From Mariniblastus sp. (lineage in GTDB: Bacteria > Planctomycetota > Planctomycetia > Pirellulales > Pirellulaceae), in assembly GCA_011523945.1 (NCBI GenBank), contig WTFU01000054.1, forward strand, positions 62,001-126,000: a DNA stretch of 64,000 bases. Reading direction: 5' to 3'. The notes under the pieces are model-generated. The model worked only from the letters and a program-made list of their open reading frames with translations, searched no databases and had not been told where the DNA came from. The translations under genes were made by a program, and so were the position numbers. This document shows positions 27,954 through 37,079 of this stretch, in pieces (positions within the stretch are counted from its first letter, which is position 1; every line of letters begins with the position of its first letter).

Positions 27954-29552
27954 ATGAGCAAGAAAAAACGAAAACCTAAGCCACCTCCGAGCCCGAAATC
28001 AAATACTGTCAAACGTAACAATCCAACACCGGCTGATCGAGCCGAATCCAATGTATCAAGGTACATTTCTTTCGGCTTGTTACTCGGTGTGATCGCGATC
28101 GTTGGCCTCCTCTTTTATGAGGTCATGGCTCACTTCTTAATCCCGTTGTTCCTCTCAGCAATTCTTGTAGTTGTATTTCGCCCGTTACATCGCTGGTTTA
28201 TGAAAAAATCAAACGGACGGGAAAAACTATCTGCTGCTTTGACGACGCTCAGCGTATTACTCACCGTACTGGCACCTCTCAGCGTCATTTTCTTCATGGC
28301 AGCCATCGAAGGAAAGCAAGTCTACAACGAATTTAACGCAACAAAAATCACCGACGGCTTTTATCAAATTCGTTCCGATTTAAAACTGGACATGCCTTGC
28401 AAAAATGAATTGCGAAAAATTTCAACTGAATTAGCTTTGTTAAAATCTTCAACCTCATTTTCTCCGTCTGACGAAGACCGATTCCAAATCAGCCTGTTTG
28501 AAATTGAAGAGGCTGGAAAAAAACTGGCTCGCGTGACAGGGAAAGACTGGCCAATAAGGAGTGAACTTGATGAAACTCCACTCGAATCTCGCTCAACCTG
28601 GGATTTGTTCGCGGCCGATCTTACCGAAGCTCGAATTTTGCACGAAGCGATTCCGGTAGCATCGACAGAAACTGTACAAAGTCGCAATCAGGCAATCGTG
28701 AACTACCACGAAAAAATAAACCAGACCGTCACCCATTTCAATTTGTTTGAATCCGAATTGCTCGGAGGTAAGGCAAAGGCCTGGTTGATCAAACTGGTCA
28801 ATCCATCCGATGAAGAATCAGAATCCTACGCCAACTCCGTGGTTGGATTTCTGCAAGATAAGTTGCTCCAGTTAACGGGAGCCGGTGTGAGTTACGCCGG
28901 CAACTTAATCGTCGGTGCAGCGATCATGGTCATTGGACTTTACTTTTTTTTACTGGACGGACCGCGATTGATCGAAGCTTTCAAAGGTCTTTCTCCAATC
29001 GACGATGAACACGAACAAGAACTCGTCACGGAGTTTGGCACGGTTAGCCGAGCTGTCGTGGTGGCGACACTCGCCTCCGCATTGGCTCAGGGCTTGCTGG
29101 CGGGAATCGGCTTTTATTTTGCTGGATTCGAGTCCGTGTTTTTGCTGACCGTAAGCTCTGCAATGTTAGCAATGGTTCCTTTTGTGGGGGCCGCCTCTGT
29201 CTGGATTCCATGCTGCTTCTACCTGCTCTTTTTTGACAGCAACATAACGGCCGCGATCGGTTTAGGAATTTACGGGATCGCCATCATTTCAATGGCTGAC
29301 AATGTCATCAAGCCGTACATTTTGCACGGCCAATCAAACATCCACCCTCTTTTCGCGCTGCTGAGTGTTCTTGGTGGCGTTTCCACGCTCGGCCCGATCG
29401 GGATCGTCATTGGCCCGATGGTTGTTGCATTCCTGCAAACTCTTCTCAAGATTCTCCAACGCGAGATGACCCACCTCGATCAAATTTCGAGTACACCGGT
29501 ACTGCCGCCCGACCCCAACGGAAACGCCGCCCTTGATTCCGAACAAATCTAG
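27954..29552 (+). CDS. AI-2E family transporter with extended insert
   Basis: About 532 residues from ATG 27954 (a TTG at 27900 is in frame but gives an atypical N-terminus). A basic Lys/Pro-rich N-terminal tail is followed by membrane helices, a long polar segment of about 170 residues (about 115-285) between helices 3 and 4, then the AI-2E core (LIVGAAIMVIGLYFFLLDGPRL, then PFVGAASVWIP, DNVIKPYILHGQ). The family is usually near 350 residues, so the insert is unusual. Substrates are diverse and unknown here. Confidence 0.85.
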   Translation: MSKKKRKPKPPPSPKSNTVKRNNPTPADRAESNVSRYISFGLLLGVIAIVGLLFYEVMAHFLIPLFLSAILVVVFRPLHRWFMKKSNGREKLSAALTTLSVLLTVLAPLSVIFFMAAIEGKQVYNEFNATKITDGFYQIRSDLKLDMPCKNELRKISTELALLKSSTSFSPSDEDRFQISLFEIEEAGKKLARVTGKDWPIRSELDETPLESRSTWDLFAADLTEARILHEAIPVASTETVQSRNQAIVNYHEKINQTVTHFNLFESELLGGKAKAWLIKLVNPSDEESESYANSVVGFLQDKLLQLTGAGVSYAGNLIVGAAIMVIGLYFFLLDGPRLIEAFKGLSPIDDEHEQELVTEFGTVSRAVVVATLASALAQGLLAGIGFYFAGFESVFLLTVSSAMLAMVPFVGAASVWIPCCFYLLFFDSNITAAIGLGIYGIAIISMADNVIKPYILHGQSNIHPLFALLSVLGGVSTLGPIGIVIGPMVVAFLQTLLKILQREMTHLDQISSTPVLPPDPNGNAALDSEQI

Positions 29553-29654
29553 TTAGCATTGGTCGTCTAAGAAATTCGCTTGATCACAGCCGATAGAAAA
29601 CCATACTTTAAAGGAGCTGTGTAATCAGCCCGCAACTTCCCGTCAGGAGAATTG

Positions 29655-30119
29655 TTACTGGGAAGATTCCCAATACTGAATCACACTCGAACGGTTGATC
29701 AGATAAGGAACGATAGGATCAAATCGACGACCGCACTGGCTGATTCCATTGCAGATTTCATCGGATGTCACCCAGAAATTGTCTCCCTGACGTTCGATTT
29801 TTGAAATAACGTCTTTCCGATACACTTCCACGTTAAAAAACGAGACGGCGACTCGGCTTTTTTGGAAATGCCCCGGAACCCGATCGACAAACTCTAGATT
29901 CATTTGAGCCATGTTGGAAACAAGAAAGTCGCGTTTTCGATCCAGCCAAAGAGCCCACGCCACTTCGCGTACGGTCGTCTCACGGAACGACTCATCCTCG
30001 AGTCTCTCACCGATAATAAAATTCAACTGCTTGGTGGTCGGATCTAACCGTGCGAGCCACCTTAGCTTTTCGTTGTATGTTTTGCGAATTAACGCAACTG
30101 ATAAACTGACGTCAATCAT
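29655..30119 (-). CDS. Nudix-fold-like protein with degenerate catalytic box
   Basis: About 154 residues (start at 30119, or 30131 with four more). A Nudix-box-like element is seen, GERLEDESFRETTVREVAWALWL: the spacing of G, E and RE fits GX5EX7RE, but the following EE that binds metal is replaced by WA. The flanking NMAQMNLEFVDRVPGHF and SFFNVEVYRKD segments are consistent with a Nudix beta fold. It is therefore probably a binding or inactive member. Similar proteins are recalled in Planctomycetes, but this is memory, not a search. Confidence 0.6.
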   Translation of the reverse strand: MIDVSLSVALIRKTYNEKLRWLARLDPTTKQLNFIIGERLEDESFRETTVREVAWALWLDRKRDFLVSNMAQMNLEFVDRVPGHFQKSRVAVSFFNVEVYRKDVISKIERQGDNFWVTSDEICNGISQCGRRFDPIVPYLINRSSVIQYWESSQ

Positions 30120-30302
30120 AAATCCACCCATTGCTCCCTGCGCCTCTAATCTCCTAAATGTAATTTGAAGGTCCCAACCGTTTTTTGTAAAGACAACGTC
30201 ACATTGAAACGGCGGTGAATTCGCAATTAATACAGCGGTTTGGTTAAGGTGATAACTTTGTGAGTTCGCTCAGCTGGACTCAACCGACTCTAGGTTTGAA
30301 TA

Positions 30303-30347
30303 GGCGTGGCACCCTGCGAGTAAATTTGATGAATGAGCTGCCACGCC
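30303..30347. repeat. Inverted repeat, 9-bp arms
   Basis: GGCGTGGCA at 30303-30311 and TGCCACGCC at 30339-30347 are perfect complements with a 27-base loop, just upstream of the gene starting at 30383. The long loop and lack of a T-run argue against a terminator; a regulatory site or RNA leader stem is possible. Confidence 0.45.
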
Positions 30348-30382
30348 ACGGCTCTTTTCCGAAAAAACTAAGATAAAAATAA

Positions 30383-30829
30383 ATGCCACTAACTATTTCC
30401 AATCGATCGACTGAAGCTGATGTCCGCACTTGGCTGAATAAAAACGGGTTTGCTGGAAAGACCGCCAAATTCGAAGAATTAGAACTGCACGCCATTCAGC
30501 GACCAGGATGGGTACAGGTTTTTAGATTTTGCGCAAGGGTCAAATACCGTCCGTTCGGCGAAAACAATAAAGAACAAAACAAGAACGAAGAGCGCGATTG
30601 GCAACAAGTTTTTGGCGTCGCTTTAGACGACGAGCGAATCCGAACTCAAAGTAAGAGAACGAAGATCTGGCTTTTCAAGAATCCAGCTGAGCAACAAGAA
30701 AAACTGAATTTAATTTCATCTGATTTCTTAATCTGTAAAAAGGGGCAAAATGGGAATCTGATTCCGACCGCGCTTTTCCTTGTTGTCATCTTTTCCTTGG
30801 CAATTCTTCTTTTAAGTTGCTTTCAATAG
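30383..30829 (+). CDS. Tail-anchored hypothetical protein
   Basis: A 148-residue protein with a soluble charged domain (about 1-120; RTWLNKNGFAGKTAKFEELELHA, then WVQVFRFCARVKYRPFGEN) and a single C-terminal hydrophobic helix (about 127-146, LFLVVIFSLAILLLSCF). It would be tail-anchored with its bulk in the cytosol. Family not recognised. No strong RBS is seen. No conserved partner lies adjacent. Confidence 0.6.
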   Translation: MPLTISNRSTEADVRTWLNKNGFAGKTAKFEELELHAIQRPGWVQVFRFCARVKYRPFGENNKEQNKNEERDWQQVFGVALDDERIRTQSKRTKIWLFKNPAEQQEKLNLISSDFLICKKGQNGNLIPTALFLVVIFSLAILLLSCFQ

Positions 30830-30898
30830 ACGGTCCGATAAATTGACGCGTTGGCGAACCGTAAATACTGGTTTTAATCACAACCAAAGAGCCTCGAG

Positions 30899-31414
30899 AT
30901 GAATTCAACTACCGACCAACCTCCCGCCGAGATAAACAAGCGTGCCCGCTTTTCACTTTCGAAAATTGGTCGAAACGTATTCACAGTGTTAATCTTATCT
31001 TCAATTGGTCTACTTGGAATTAGCATGACTTCCAAACAACCCGACAACCTAGGTGTCACCGCCGGAAAACTTGCAGCATGCCCAGACACACCGAACTGTG
31101 TGTCCACTCAGGCTGACGACCCTGCAAAACAAATGAAACCGGTTGCATTCAGTGGTTCTCCCTCCGAAGCAATTTCGAAAATTAAAGAAGTTGTAAAACT
31201 AAATTATCCACGAGCAACGCTAATAAGTGAGACGGAACACTATTTGCATTACGAATTCAAATCGCTAATCTTCCGGTTTATTGACGACGTGGAGTTCTTC
31301 GTTGATGATAATTTGTCAGTCATCCAATTTCGCTCAGCCTCGAGAGTCGGTCACTCAGATCTCGGGGTAAACCGTAAGCGAATGAATCAGTTAGCCGAGA
31401 GTCTAAAGCCATGA
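30899..31414 (+). CDS. DUF1499 domain membrane-anchored protein
   Basis: A 171-residue protein with one membrane helix (about 24-42) and a DUF1499 domain recognised by [17 protein letters not shown] and the later [13 protein letters not shown] and [20 protein letters not shown] segments. Function of the family is unknown. It overlaps the MsrB gene by 4 bases, so they are co-translated. Confidence 0.85.
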   Translation: MNSTTDQPPAEINKRARFSLSKIGRNVFTVLILSSIGLLGISMTSKQPDNLGVTAGKLAACPDTPNCVSTQADDPAKQMKPVAFSGSPSEAISKIKEVVKLNYPRATLISETEHYLHYEFKSLIFRFIDDVEFFVDDNLSVIQFRSASRVGHSDLGVNRKRMNQLAESLKP

Positions 31415-32004
31415 ACCAAAATAAAATCATCGGAGCCGGATTGCTCATTTTTCTTCTCGTTGGACTGGTCTCTTATTTGACAAGTCAACCGTCCCAAAAC
31501 GAAGAAATTGGAACTGCAAATTTGAATACGAATCCGGTTACCTCGAACCCTCCTAACACGACTCCTGAACCAGAGGCTGTCGAGAAAGAGAAGAAAAACG
31601 AAATGCCCGTTGAGTACAACAAGCTAACTGCTTTCGAAGCCAGTGTGATTCTTGACAAAGGAACAGAACGCCCCAACACGGGAGAATACAACAGCACAAC
31701 AGCATCAGGCGTGTACACCTGCCGCCAGTGCAATGCCAAGCTCTACCGATCTGATGACAAATTTGAGGCTCACTGTGGCTGGCCAAGTTTCGACGATGAG
31801 ATACCGGGAGCCGTCCGAAGAGAATTAGACGCCGATGGTTATCGTGTTGAGATTTTATGTCAAAATTGCGATGGGCATCTTGGGCACGTGTTTGAAGGGG
31901 AGCATAAAACGGAGAAGAACATTCGGCACTGCGTTAACTCTGTCTCCTTGAAATTTTTCCCGGAAGGTACCGAGCCGCCGGCGATGATTGTAAAAGCAAA
32001 ATAA
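31411..32004 (+). CDS. msrB: Peptide-methionine (R)-S-oxide reductase, membrane-anchored
   Basis: A 197-residue MsrB protein that restores methionine from Met-R-sulfoxide. An N-terminal helix (about 6-26) and a Pro/Thr-rich spacer place the enzyme outside the cytosol. Zinc ligands occur as CRQC and CQNC; the core motif CGWPSFDDE and the catalytic [11 protein letters not shown] are complete. Start overlaps the DUF1499 gene. It likely repairs oxidised periplasmic proteins. Confidence 0.93.
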   Translation: MNQNKIIGAGLLIFLLVGLVSYLTSQPSQNEEIGTANLNTNPVTSNPPNTTPEPEAVEKEKKNEMPVEYNKLTAFEASVILDKGTERPNTGEYNSTTASGVYTCRQCNAKLYRSDDKFEAHCGWPSFDDEIPGAVRRELDADGYRVEILCQNCDGHLGHVFEGEHKTEKNIRHCVNSVSLKFFPEGTEPPAMIVKAK

Positions 32005-32009
32005 GTTGC

Positions 32010-32507
32010 CTATGCCTCGATCGCTTCAGCTAAGCACTTGACCGAGTCACCACAACAAATTCTGCCGCCCTGAATAACGGTTGCCGTGATTCCACCGTGG
32101 CCGCGCATTGCATTGTACCCCCCACAACCAAGATTCTCTTCCATGCGACTGCAAGGAGGACAATTCCCGGTCACGTCGAGAATTGCTTCGCCTATCAGAA
32201 TCCGCCGCTTTTTTAACGCTTGCAAATTAATACCTGAAACGACAAAGTTTCGTCTTAACAGCCCCGGGTCAATCGCCTTCAGCTTCAAAATATTCGCGAC
32301 GGTCGCAATGTGCTCGTCCTGAATGAGCGTCACCATTCTTGGTCCCCCGGCCTTCCCGCGGTAACGGTCTCCAACGAGGCCTTCCATGCTTACAGTTACT
32401 GATTGCATTACGTTTACGGGCTCACGACGCCCGGGCCGAACACCAATCCACTCCACTCTTCCCACCTGTGGCATTGTCGCCAGCAACTGTTTCATTCCAG
32501 GGCTCAC
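32010..32507 (-). CDS. MOSC domain protein
   Basis: A 165-residue single-domain MOSC protein, with start GTG 32507 supported by AGGAG five bases upstream. The family signature shows as GLVGDRYRGKAG, RRNFVVSGINL and the Cys-containing VTGNCPPCSRMEE. Such stand-alone MOSC proteins are linked to molybdenum-cofactor sulfur chemistry or reduction of N-hydroxylated compounds. It is convergent with msrB, ending six bases from it. Confidence 0.88.
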   Translation of the reverse strand: MSPGMKQLLATMPQVGRVEWIGVRPGRREPVNVMQSVTVSMEGLVGDRYRGKAGGPRMVTLIQDEHIATVANILKLKAIDPGLLRRNFVVSGINLQALKKRRILIGEAILDVTGNCPPCSRMEENLGCGGYNAMRGHGGITATVIQGGRICCGDSVKCLAEAIEA

Positions 32508-32791
32508 AGTAACTCCTATAATAGATCAATAATCTTAACAACGCCGTATTTAACAGACCGCAATGCAAACGACTGCTTTGTCACCATGATAAAGAAATCT
32601 GGACTTTGGCAACAGCAGCAAGACGAACACCACTGTCACCAAACAATTGATCCAAAACAGGAAACTTGCATCCCAAGCTCAAATCCACATCGTGGTTCAA
32701 CCTACTCGCGGCAAGAATTTTCGAAAGTGAAACTTGTGTCGTTTGACTGGAATTGCGACAATCTGGAAAAACTCATGCAACCTTGGAAAAA

Positions 32792-33717
32792 ATGATGAAG
32801 CACAGCAAGTACATTTGGATGAATGGCAAAATGATTCCATGGGAAAATGCTACCGTTCATGTCATGTCACACGCACTCCATTATGGCTCGAGTGTGTTTG
32901 AGGGGATTCGTTGTTACTCGACCCCGACGGGAAGATGTATTTTTCGGTTGGACGCTCACATCAAACGGTTTTTAAATTCAGCGAAGCTCTATCGTTACCC
33001 AGTCTCTTTCTCCATTTCTGAAATCGAACAGGCATGTCGGGATTCCATTACTAAAAACGAACTTGAGGCCGCCTACATTCGTCCGCTTGCATTTCTTGGC
33101 GCAGGATCTCTTGGTGTGGTACCCAACGAAGATGTCCCGACTGACGTCATTATTGCGGCAATGGAATTTGGCACCTACCTTGGGGAAGAAGGATTAAAGA
33201 ACGGGATCGATGTTTGCGTTTCTTCCTGGGCTAGAACCACCAGTGCGGCACTGCCTGTCCTATCCAAAGCGGGTGGACATTATCTCAACGCACAACTCAT
33301 TGGGGGGGAAGCGAGAAGAAATGGCTTTGCGGAAGGAATCTCGGTAACCGCGCGGGGCACGGTTAGCGAGGATCCGCTGAGAATATTTTTATCGTACGAG
33401 AGGGCAAGATCTTCACGCCCCCGCTCTCCGCGGCGATACTCGACGGAATCACTCGCGACGCCGTGATTACACTGGCGCGGCATGTCGGCTTTGAAGTAAT
33501 TGAGCAAGAAATTCCGCGAGAACTCCTCTACGTGGCTGATGAGATTTTCCTGACGGGAACTGCCGCCGAAGTCACGCCGGTAAGAAGCGTCGACCGCATG
33601 GAGATTGGCTGCGGCTCTCGTGGGCCAATCACAGAAGCAATTCAGAACGCCTTTTTCGGCTTATTCGACGGAACCACGCAGGACCAATGGAACTGGCTGG
33701 ACTCAGTAGAATCGTAA
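32792..33717 (+). pseudogene. ilvE: Branched-chain amino-acid aminotransferase, split by a frameshift
   Basis: IlvE makes the last step of Val/Leu/Ile synthesis with PLP. The first part (about 32792-33372) is a normal N-terminal two thirds (MNGKMIPWENATVHVMSHALHYG, EGIR, SKAGGHYLNAQ with the PLP lysine). After TVSE the frame breaks: near 33370-33371 one base is missing. Restoring a G (GAGG to GAGGG) gives SEGSAENIFIVREGKIFTPP and joins perfectly to the C-terminal part ending in GTAAEVTPVRSVD and the stop at 33717. The + first frame instead reads into a nonsense tail to 33466. This is either a recent pseudogene or a sequencing/assembly error. Confidence 0.85.
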
Positions 33718-33747
33718 CCGTCTCTTCCTTTTTCCGACGGCCGCTCA

Positions 33748-34962
33748 TCAGGCAGCGAATCGGCGAGAATAGTTCCTTTCCGCATCGCTGGCCAATTCCT
33801 GAATCGTTGGCCGGCGTTGACGTTGTGTCTTGGCGGGAATCATCGATCGCATCGATTCCAGTTTCCCAAAACACAACATCCGGTCTCCCGCCTCTAGTCG
33901 ACGCTTCAACCGAGGATTCGGAATCACCGTTGTGCCGCGGTAAAGCGTCAACACGTTTATGTCCTGCTCCAACAAACCCGATTCATCAATGGTTTTCCCA
34001 ACGAACTCTGAGCCATCCGGAACGTGGATCTCAGTAACGCCATATCCCTGGCTGACAGTTAACCGTTGCCGGATATCGATTTCAGGAAAGTCGACATGGG
34101 CAGCCAAATAATCAATGATTGCCCCGGCGATATCGAGCTGAGTACAACGCTCGATTCCTTCCAAACCCGGTGATGAATTTACCTCCATGATTTGGGGACC
34201 GCCGAATGACTCCAGCATATCCACACCGGCCACCCGCAAACCCATGATTTGAGCCGCTCGAACCGCAGTCCTTTCTTGCTCGGGCGTCAGCTCGACAGCC
34301 TCAGTTCTTCCTCCCCGATGGACATTGCTGCGAAATTCATTTCCCATCGCAATTCGACGCATCGCGGCAACCACTCGGTCTCCGACAACGAACGCGCGGA
34401 TATCTTGCCCCCGGCTTTCGGAGACAAATTTTTGAACCAGAACGTTTTGCCGAGTGCTCTGCATCGTTTCGATAATTGCCTCGGCAACCTTTTCCGTTTC
34501 CGCAAGAATTACTCCCACCCCTTGAGTACCCTCCAGGAGCTTTATAACTACCGGCGCTCCACCGATTCGCTCGATAGCAGGCAGTACATCCGTGCGATTC
34601 TTTACAAAGGTCGTTTGTGGCATCCCAATTTGATGCCGGCTTAAGATCTGCAAAGCTCTTAATTTATCTCGCGAATTGGCAATTCCATGAGAACTGTTGG
34701 CAGAAAAAACATCCATTTGTTCGAACTGTCTGACCACCGCCGTTCCAAATCGAGTGATCGAAGCAGCGATTCTAGGGATGATCGCATCAAATTCGCCCAA
34801 GCACTTTGACTGATAAAACAACTGCGGATTACATTCAGCTAAATCAATTGAAAACTTAAGCGTATCGAGAACCTCAACTTCGTGCGCTCTCGTCTTCGCA
34901 GCTTCGACCAGCCGTCGCGTACTGTAACAATCTGGCTGGCGTGAGATTATCGCGAGCTTCAT
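33748..34962 (-). CDS. RimK-type ATP-grasp ligase with C-terminal RCK_C domain
   Basis: About 404 residues from ATG 34962 (the frame extends to 35052 but that part is not family-like). Residues about 1-290 are RimK: pre-ATP-grasp MKLAIISRQP, RDKLRALQILSRHQIGMPQT, VIKLLEGTQGVGV, VQKFVSESRGQDIRAFVVGDRVVAAMRR and the metal site IMEVNSSPGLEGIE. RimK ligases add glutamate to protein or small-molecule C-termini. Residues about 300-380 form a TrkA-C/RCK_C regulatory domain (VTEIHVPDGSEFVGKTIDES, then LEAGDRMLCFG). The fusion suggests ligand-controlled ligase activity; the substrate is unknown. Confidence 0.85.
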   Translation of the reverse strand: MKLAIISRQPDCYSTRRLVEAAKTRAHEVEVLDTLKFSIDLAECNPQLFYQSKCLGEFDAIIPRIAASITRFGTAVVRQFEQMDVFSANSSHGIANSRDKLRALQILSRHQIGMPQTTFVKNRTDVLPAIERIGGAPVVIKLLEGTQGVGVILAETEKVAEAIIETMQSTRQNVLVQKFVSESRGQDIRAFVVGDRVVAAMRRIAMGNEFRSNVHRGGRTEAVELTPEQERTAVRAAQIMGLRVAGVDMLESFGGPQIMEVNSSPGLEGIERCTQLDIAGAIIDYLAAHVDFPEIDIRQRLTVSQGYGVTEIHVPDGSEFVGKTIDESGLLEQDINVLTLYRGTTVIPNPRLKRRLEAGDRMLCFGKLESMRSMIPAKTQRQRRPTIQELASDAERNYSRRFAA

Positions 34963-35172
34963 TCGAGGAGCGTCCAGAAAATTCGAAATTTCAACGGAAA
35001 CAGGCTGGAAAATCAGGCAACTAAAGAACTTTTGGCTTTGCCCACACACCAATCAAGTCATTAATTTCCTATAACCTGTTCGTCTGCCAAAAGGCCAATT
35101 CTTGAATGGAAAACTCAAATCGTTTTATCAATCAAAAATAATTGGAACCGCATTAACACTCCTTCAAAAACA

Positions 35173-35394
35173 TCAATAGTGGGGGGGCACTTCATCCTCC
35201 GCCTTCCGCTCCGGTTCGGCTTCTGAATTAGCCTGCAGACGACTCTCCAGCCGCTCAATAATTAGCCTCATTTTCTCGAGCCGATGAACATTCTCCAGCA
35301 CCACTTCATTCAGCGATTCGTAATCATTTTGCAAGTGCATCATGGAACTCTCCAATTCCGTAATGCGTTTCCTATCCCTCTCACTCTGGTCCAT
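35173..35394 (-). CDS. slyX: SlyX family protein
   Basis: A 73-residue coiled-coil protein (RITELESSMMHLQNDYESLNE) ending in the characteristic PPHY. SlyX is a small, conserved protein of unclear function. It starts 7 bases after the permease stop on the same strand, so it is co-transcribed with it. Confidence 0.85.
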   Translation of the reverse strand: MDQSERDRKRITELESSMMHLQNDYESLNEVVLENVHRLEKMRLIIERLESRLQANSEAEPERKAEDEVPPHY

Positions 35395-35400
35395 TCTATT

Positions 35401-36642
35401 TCACTTCCCTTGACGTCGATTCGTTACTCGAAACCCGATTCGTTGAACACAATCAACTAGCTCACTCGAATCCGGATTCCCCCAAATGCTTGCCGTTTCC
35501 GATTTTAAATCTACTAACACCTTCTGCACTCCATCTATCTGCTGCAGTGCAGTCTCGACCCGATTGACACAATTGCCACACGTCATTCCCGTGACAGCTA
35601 AAATTATTGCTTCGCCTCCGCCTTCAACAAGCCGATTCTTTTTGAAGAATCGACGCAGATCGGTCACGACAAATCTGACGACCAATAACAAAAGCCCAAC
35701 CCCGCTAGCTGACTCCATAACCGATAAAACGCGATGTTTCGCAATCACTCCCTGACCAGTATCGGATAACAAGAACCCATCGAACAGCCACGCGACCCCG
35801 ATACTGCCAACAAGAATTGTGACCAAATAAACGACGAGAGATCTCGCTCCAAATCGACCATAAATAACCCCAATCGTTGAGGCGTTTGTCGCCGGTCCCG
35901 CCATCAAAAATACCAACGCTGCCGCCGGAGAGAGGCCGCTCGAGACCAATGCCGCAGCGATTGGAACAGACGCCGTTGCACAAACGTACAACGGAATCGA
36001 TAACAGCAACACCACCAAAATTGAAGGAAGCCATCCCATAGACTCAAGGTTTTCCAGCCAAACCACAGGAAGGTATTGGTTGATCAAAGCAGAAACCAAC
36101 ACGCCGACCACGAGCCACCCCCAGATCGACCGAAGAATTTCGACACTTGATTCGATGAACCGCTCCAACCAACTAGGTGTTTCAGGTTTGCGATCGACAG
36201 AAACACAGGGAAGAGCCCCCGCGTTATCCGCCGTTGTAGGCGAGACCGGATTACGAGGCTCCACAAGGTCTAATAAACAGCCACCAGCCCAACCAGTCAC
36301 CGCAGCAGCCAGCATCTTCACGATCGCAAATGGCCAGCCGAAAAAGGACACGCTTATTAAAACCGAGTCGACTCCTGTCTGCGGAGTGCTGATAAGAAAA
36401 CCAAGTGCAGCCCCTTTGCTAGCTCCTTGCTGCCGCAAACCAATGCCAGCCGGAATAACACCACATGAGCAAAGCGGCAGAGGAACGCCAAGCAAGACCG
36501 CTCGCAAGACCCCCGAATAGCCTTGAAAACGCTTACGAATCCAATCACTGGGAAGCAAAACTCCCATAAGCCCAGAAACTAACATTCCCAAAAGAAGCCA
36601 AGGAGCCAGTCTCGCCCAAATTGCCCAACAATCTAATAACAT
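35401..36642 (-). CDS. SO_0444-type Cu/Zn efflux permease with HMA domain
   Basis: A 413-residue protein. About residues 1-320 are the permease (DUF318-like) with two opposing blocks: PLPLCSCGVIPAG and, in the second half, ATASVPIAAALVSSGLSPAAA, plus AGPATNAST. A C-terminal heavy-metal-associated domain (about 340-405) carries GMTCGNCVNRVE, the Cu/Zn ligand motif. It likely moves metal out of the cytosol and senses it through the HMA domain. slyX follows immediately. Confidence 0.9.
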   Translation of the reverse strand: MLLDCWAIWARLAPWLLLGMLVSGLMGVLLPSDWIRKRFQGYSGVLRAVLLGVPLPLCSCGVIPAGIGLRQQGASKGAALGFLISTPQTGVDSVLISVSFFGWPFAIVKMLAAAVTGWAGGCLLDLVEPRNPVSPTTADNAGALPCVSVDRKPETPSWLERFIESSVEILRSIWGWLVVGVLVSALINQYLPVVWLENLESMGWLPSILVVLLLSIPLYVCATASVPIAAALVSSGLSPAAALVFLMAGPATNASTIGVIYGRFGARSLVVYLVTILVGSIGVAWLFDGFLLSDTGQGVIAKHRVLSVMESASGVGLLLLVVRFVVTDLRRFFKKNRLVEGGGEAIILAVTGMTCGNCVNRVETALQQIDGVQKVLVDLKSETASIWGNPDSSELVDCVQRIGFRVTNRRQGK

Positions 36643-37079
36643 TCCTTCATCTTAACGGATTATATTTCACTACCTAGATAAGCCAGCAAGAATCCGCTAT
36701 CGCTTTGTTGACCGCCGAAAGTTCGGCTCAAAGCAATGGGATGAATTTCGGGCGTTAGCCGAAAATTGCAATAAAACGCACCGATTTATCGAGTTTCAAA
36801 GAGTTGTTTACGAATCAAACCAAACCCCAGAGACCACAGTGACGATAGATTTCCAATGATGAATAAACGGAATTTTAACTGAGGACTTGTGTTTGAAAGT
36901 AGTCCCCAGTCGTTAAACTAATCCTGTGAAACTAGATTCCAATGAATACAAATCCAAGTCCTTTCCCAAGTAATCACGGAATCGAAACGGGGACATTACC
37001 CAGTTCACCGGTCGCTCCTCGCAGGATCGCGGCAGCTTATCGAAGTTCTTCCACGGAAACTTTTTTCATTTCGAATTAC
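36643..37079. other. Gene-free divergent region
   Basis: 437 bases between the divergent permease and serine acetyltransferase genes. If translation starts at 36942 the gap is 299 bases. No convincing promoter boxes, terminator or RNA feature was found. Confidence 0.4.

Noticed and set aside
32403-32795. 130-codon plus-strand frame upstream of ilvE
   Set aside because: Overlaps the MOSC gene start on the other strand and has no protein-like pattern.
33360-33380. Programmed frameshift in ilvE
   Set aside because: No slippery heptamer or downstream structure is apparent; a missing base explains the break better.
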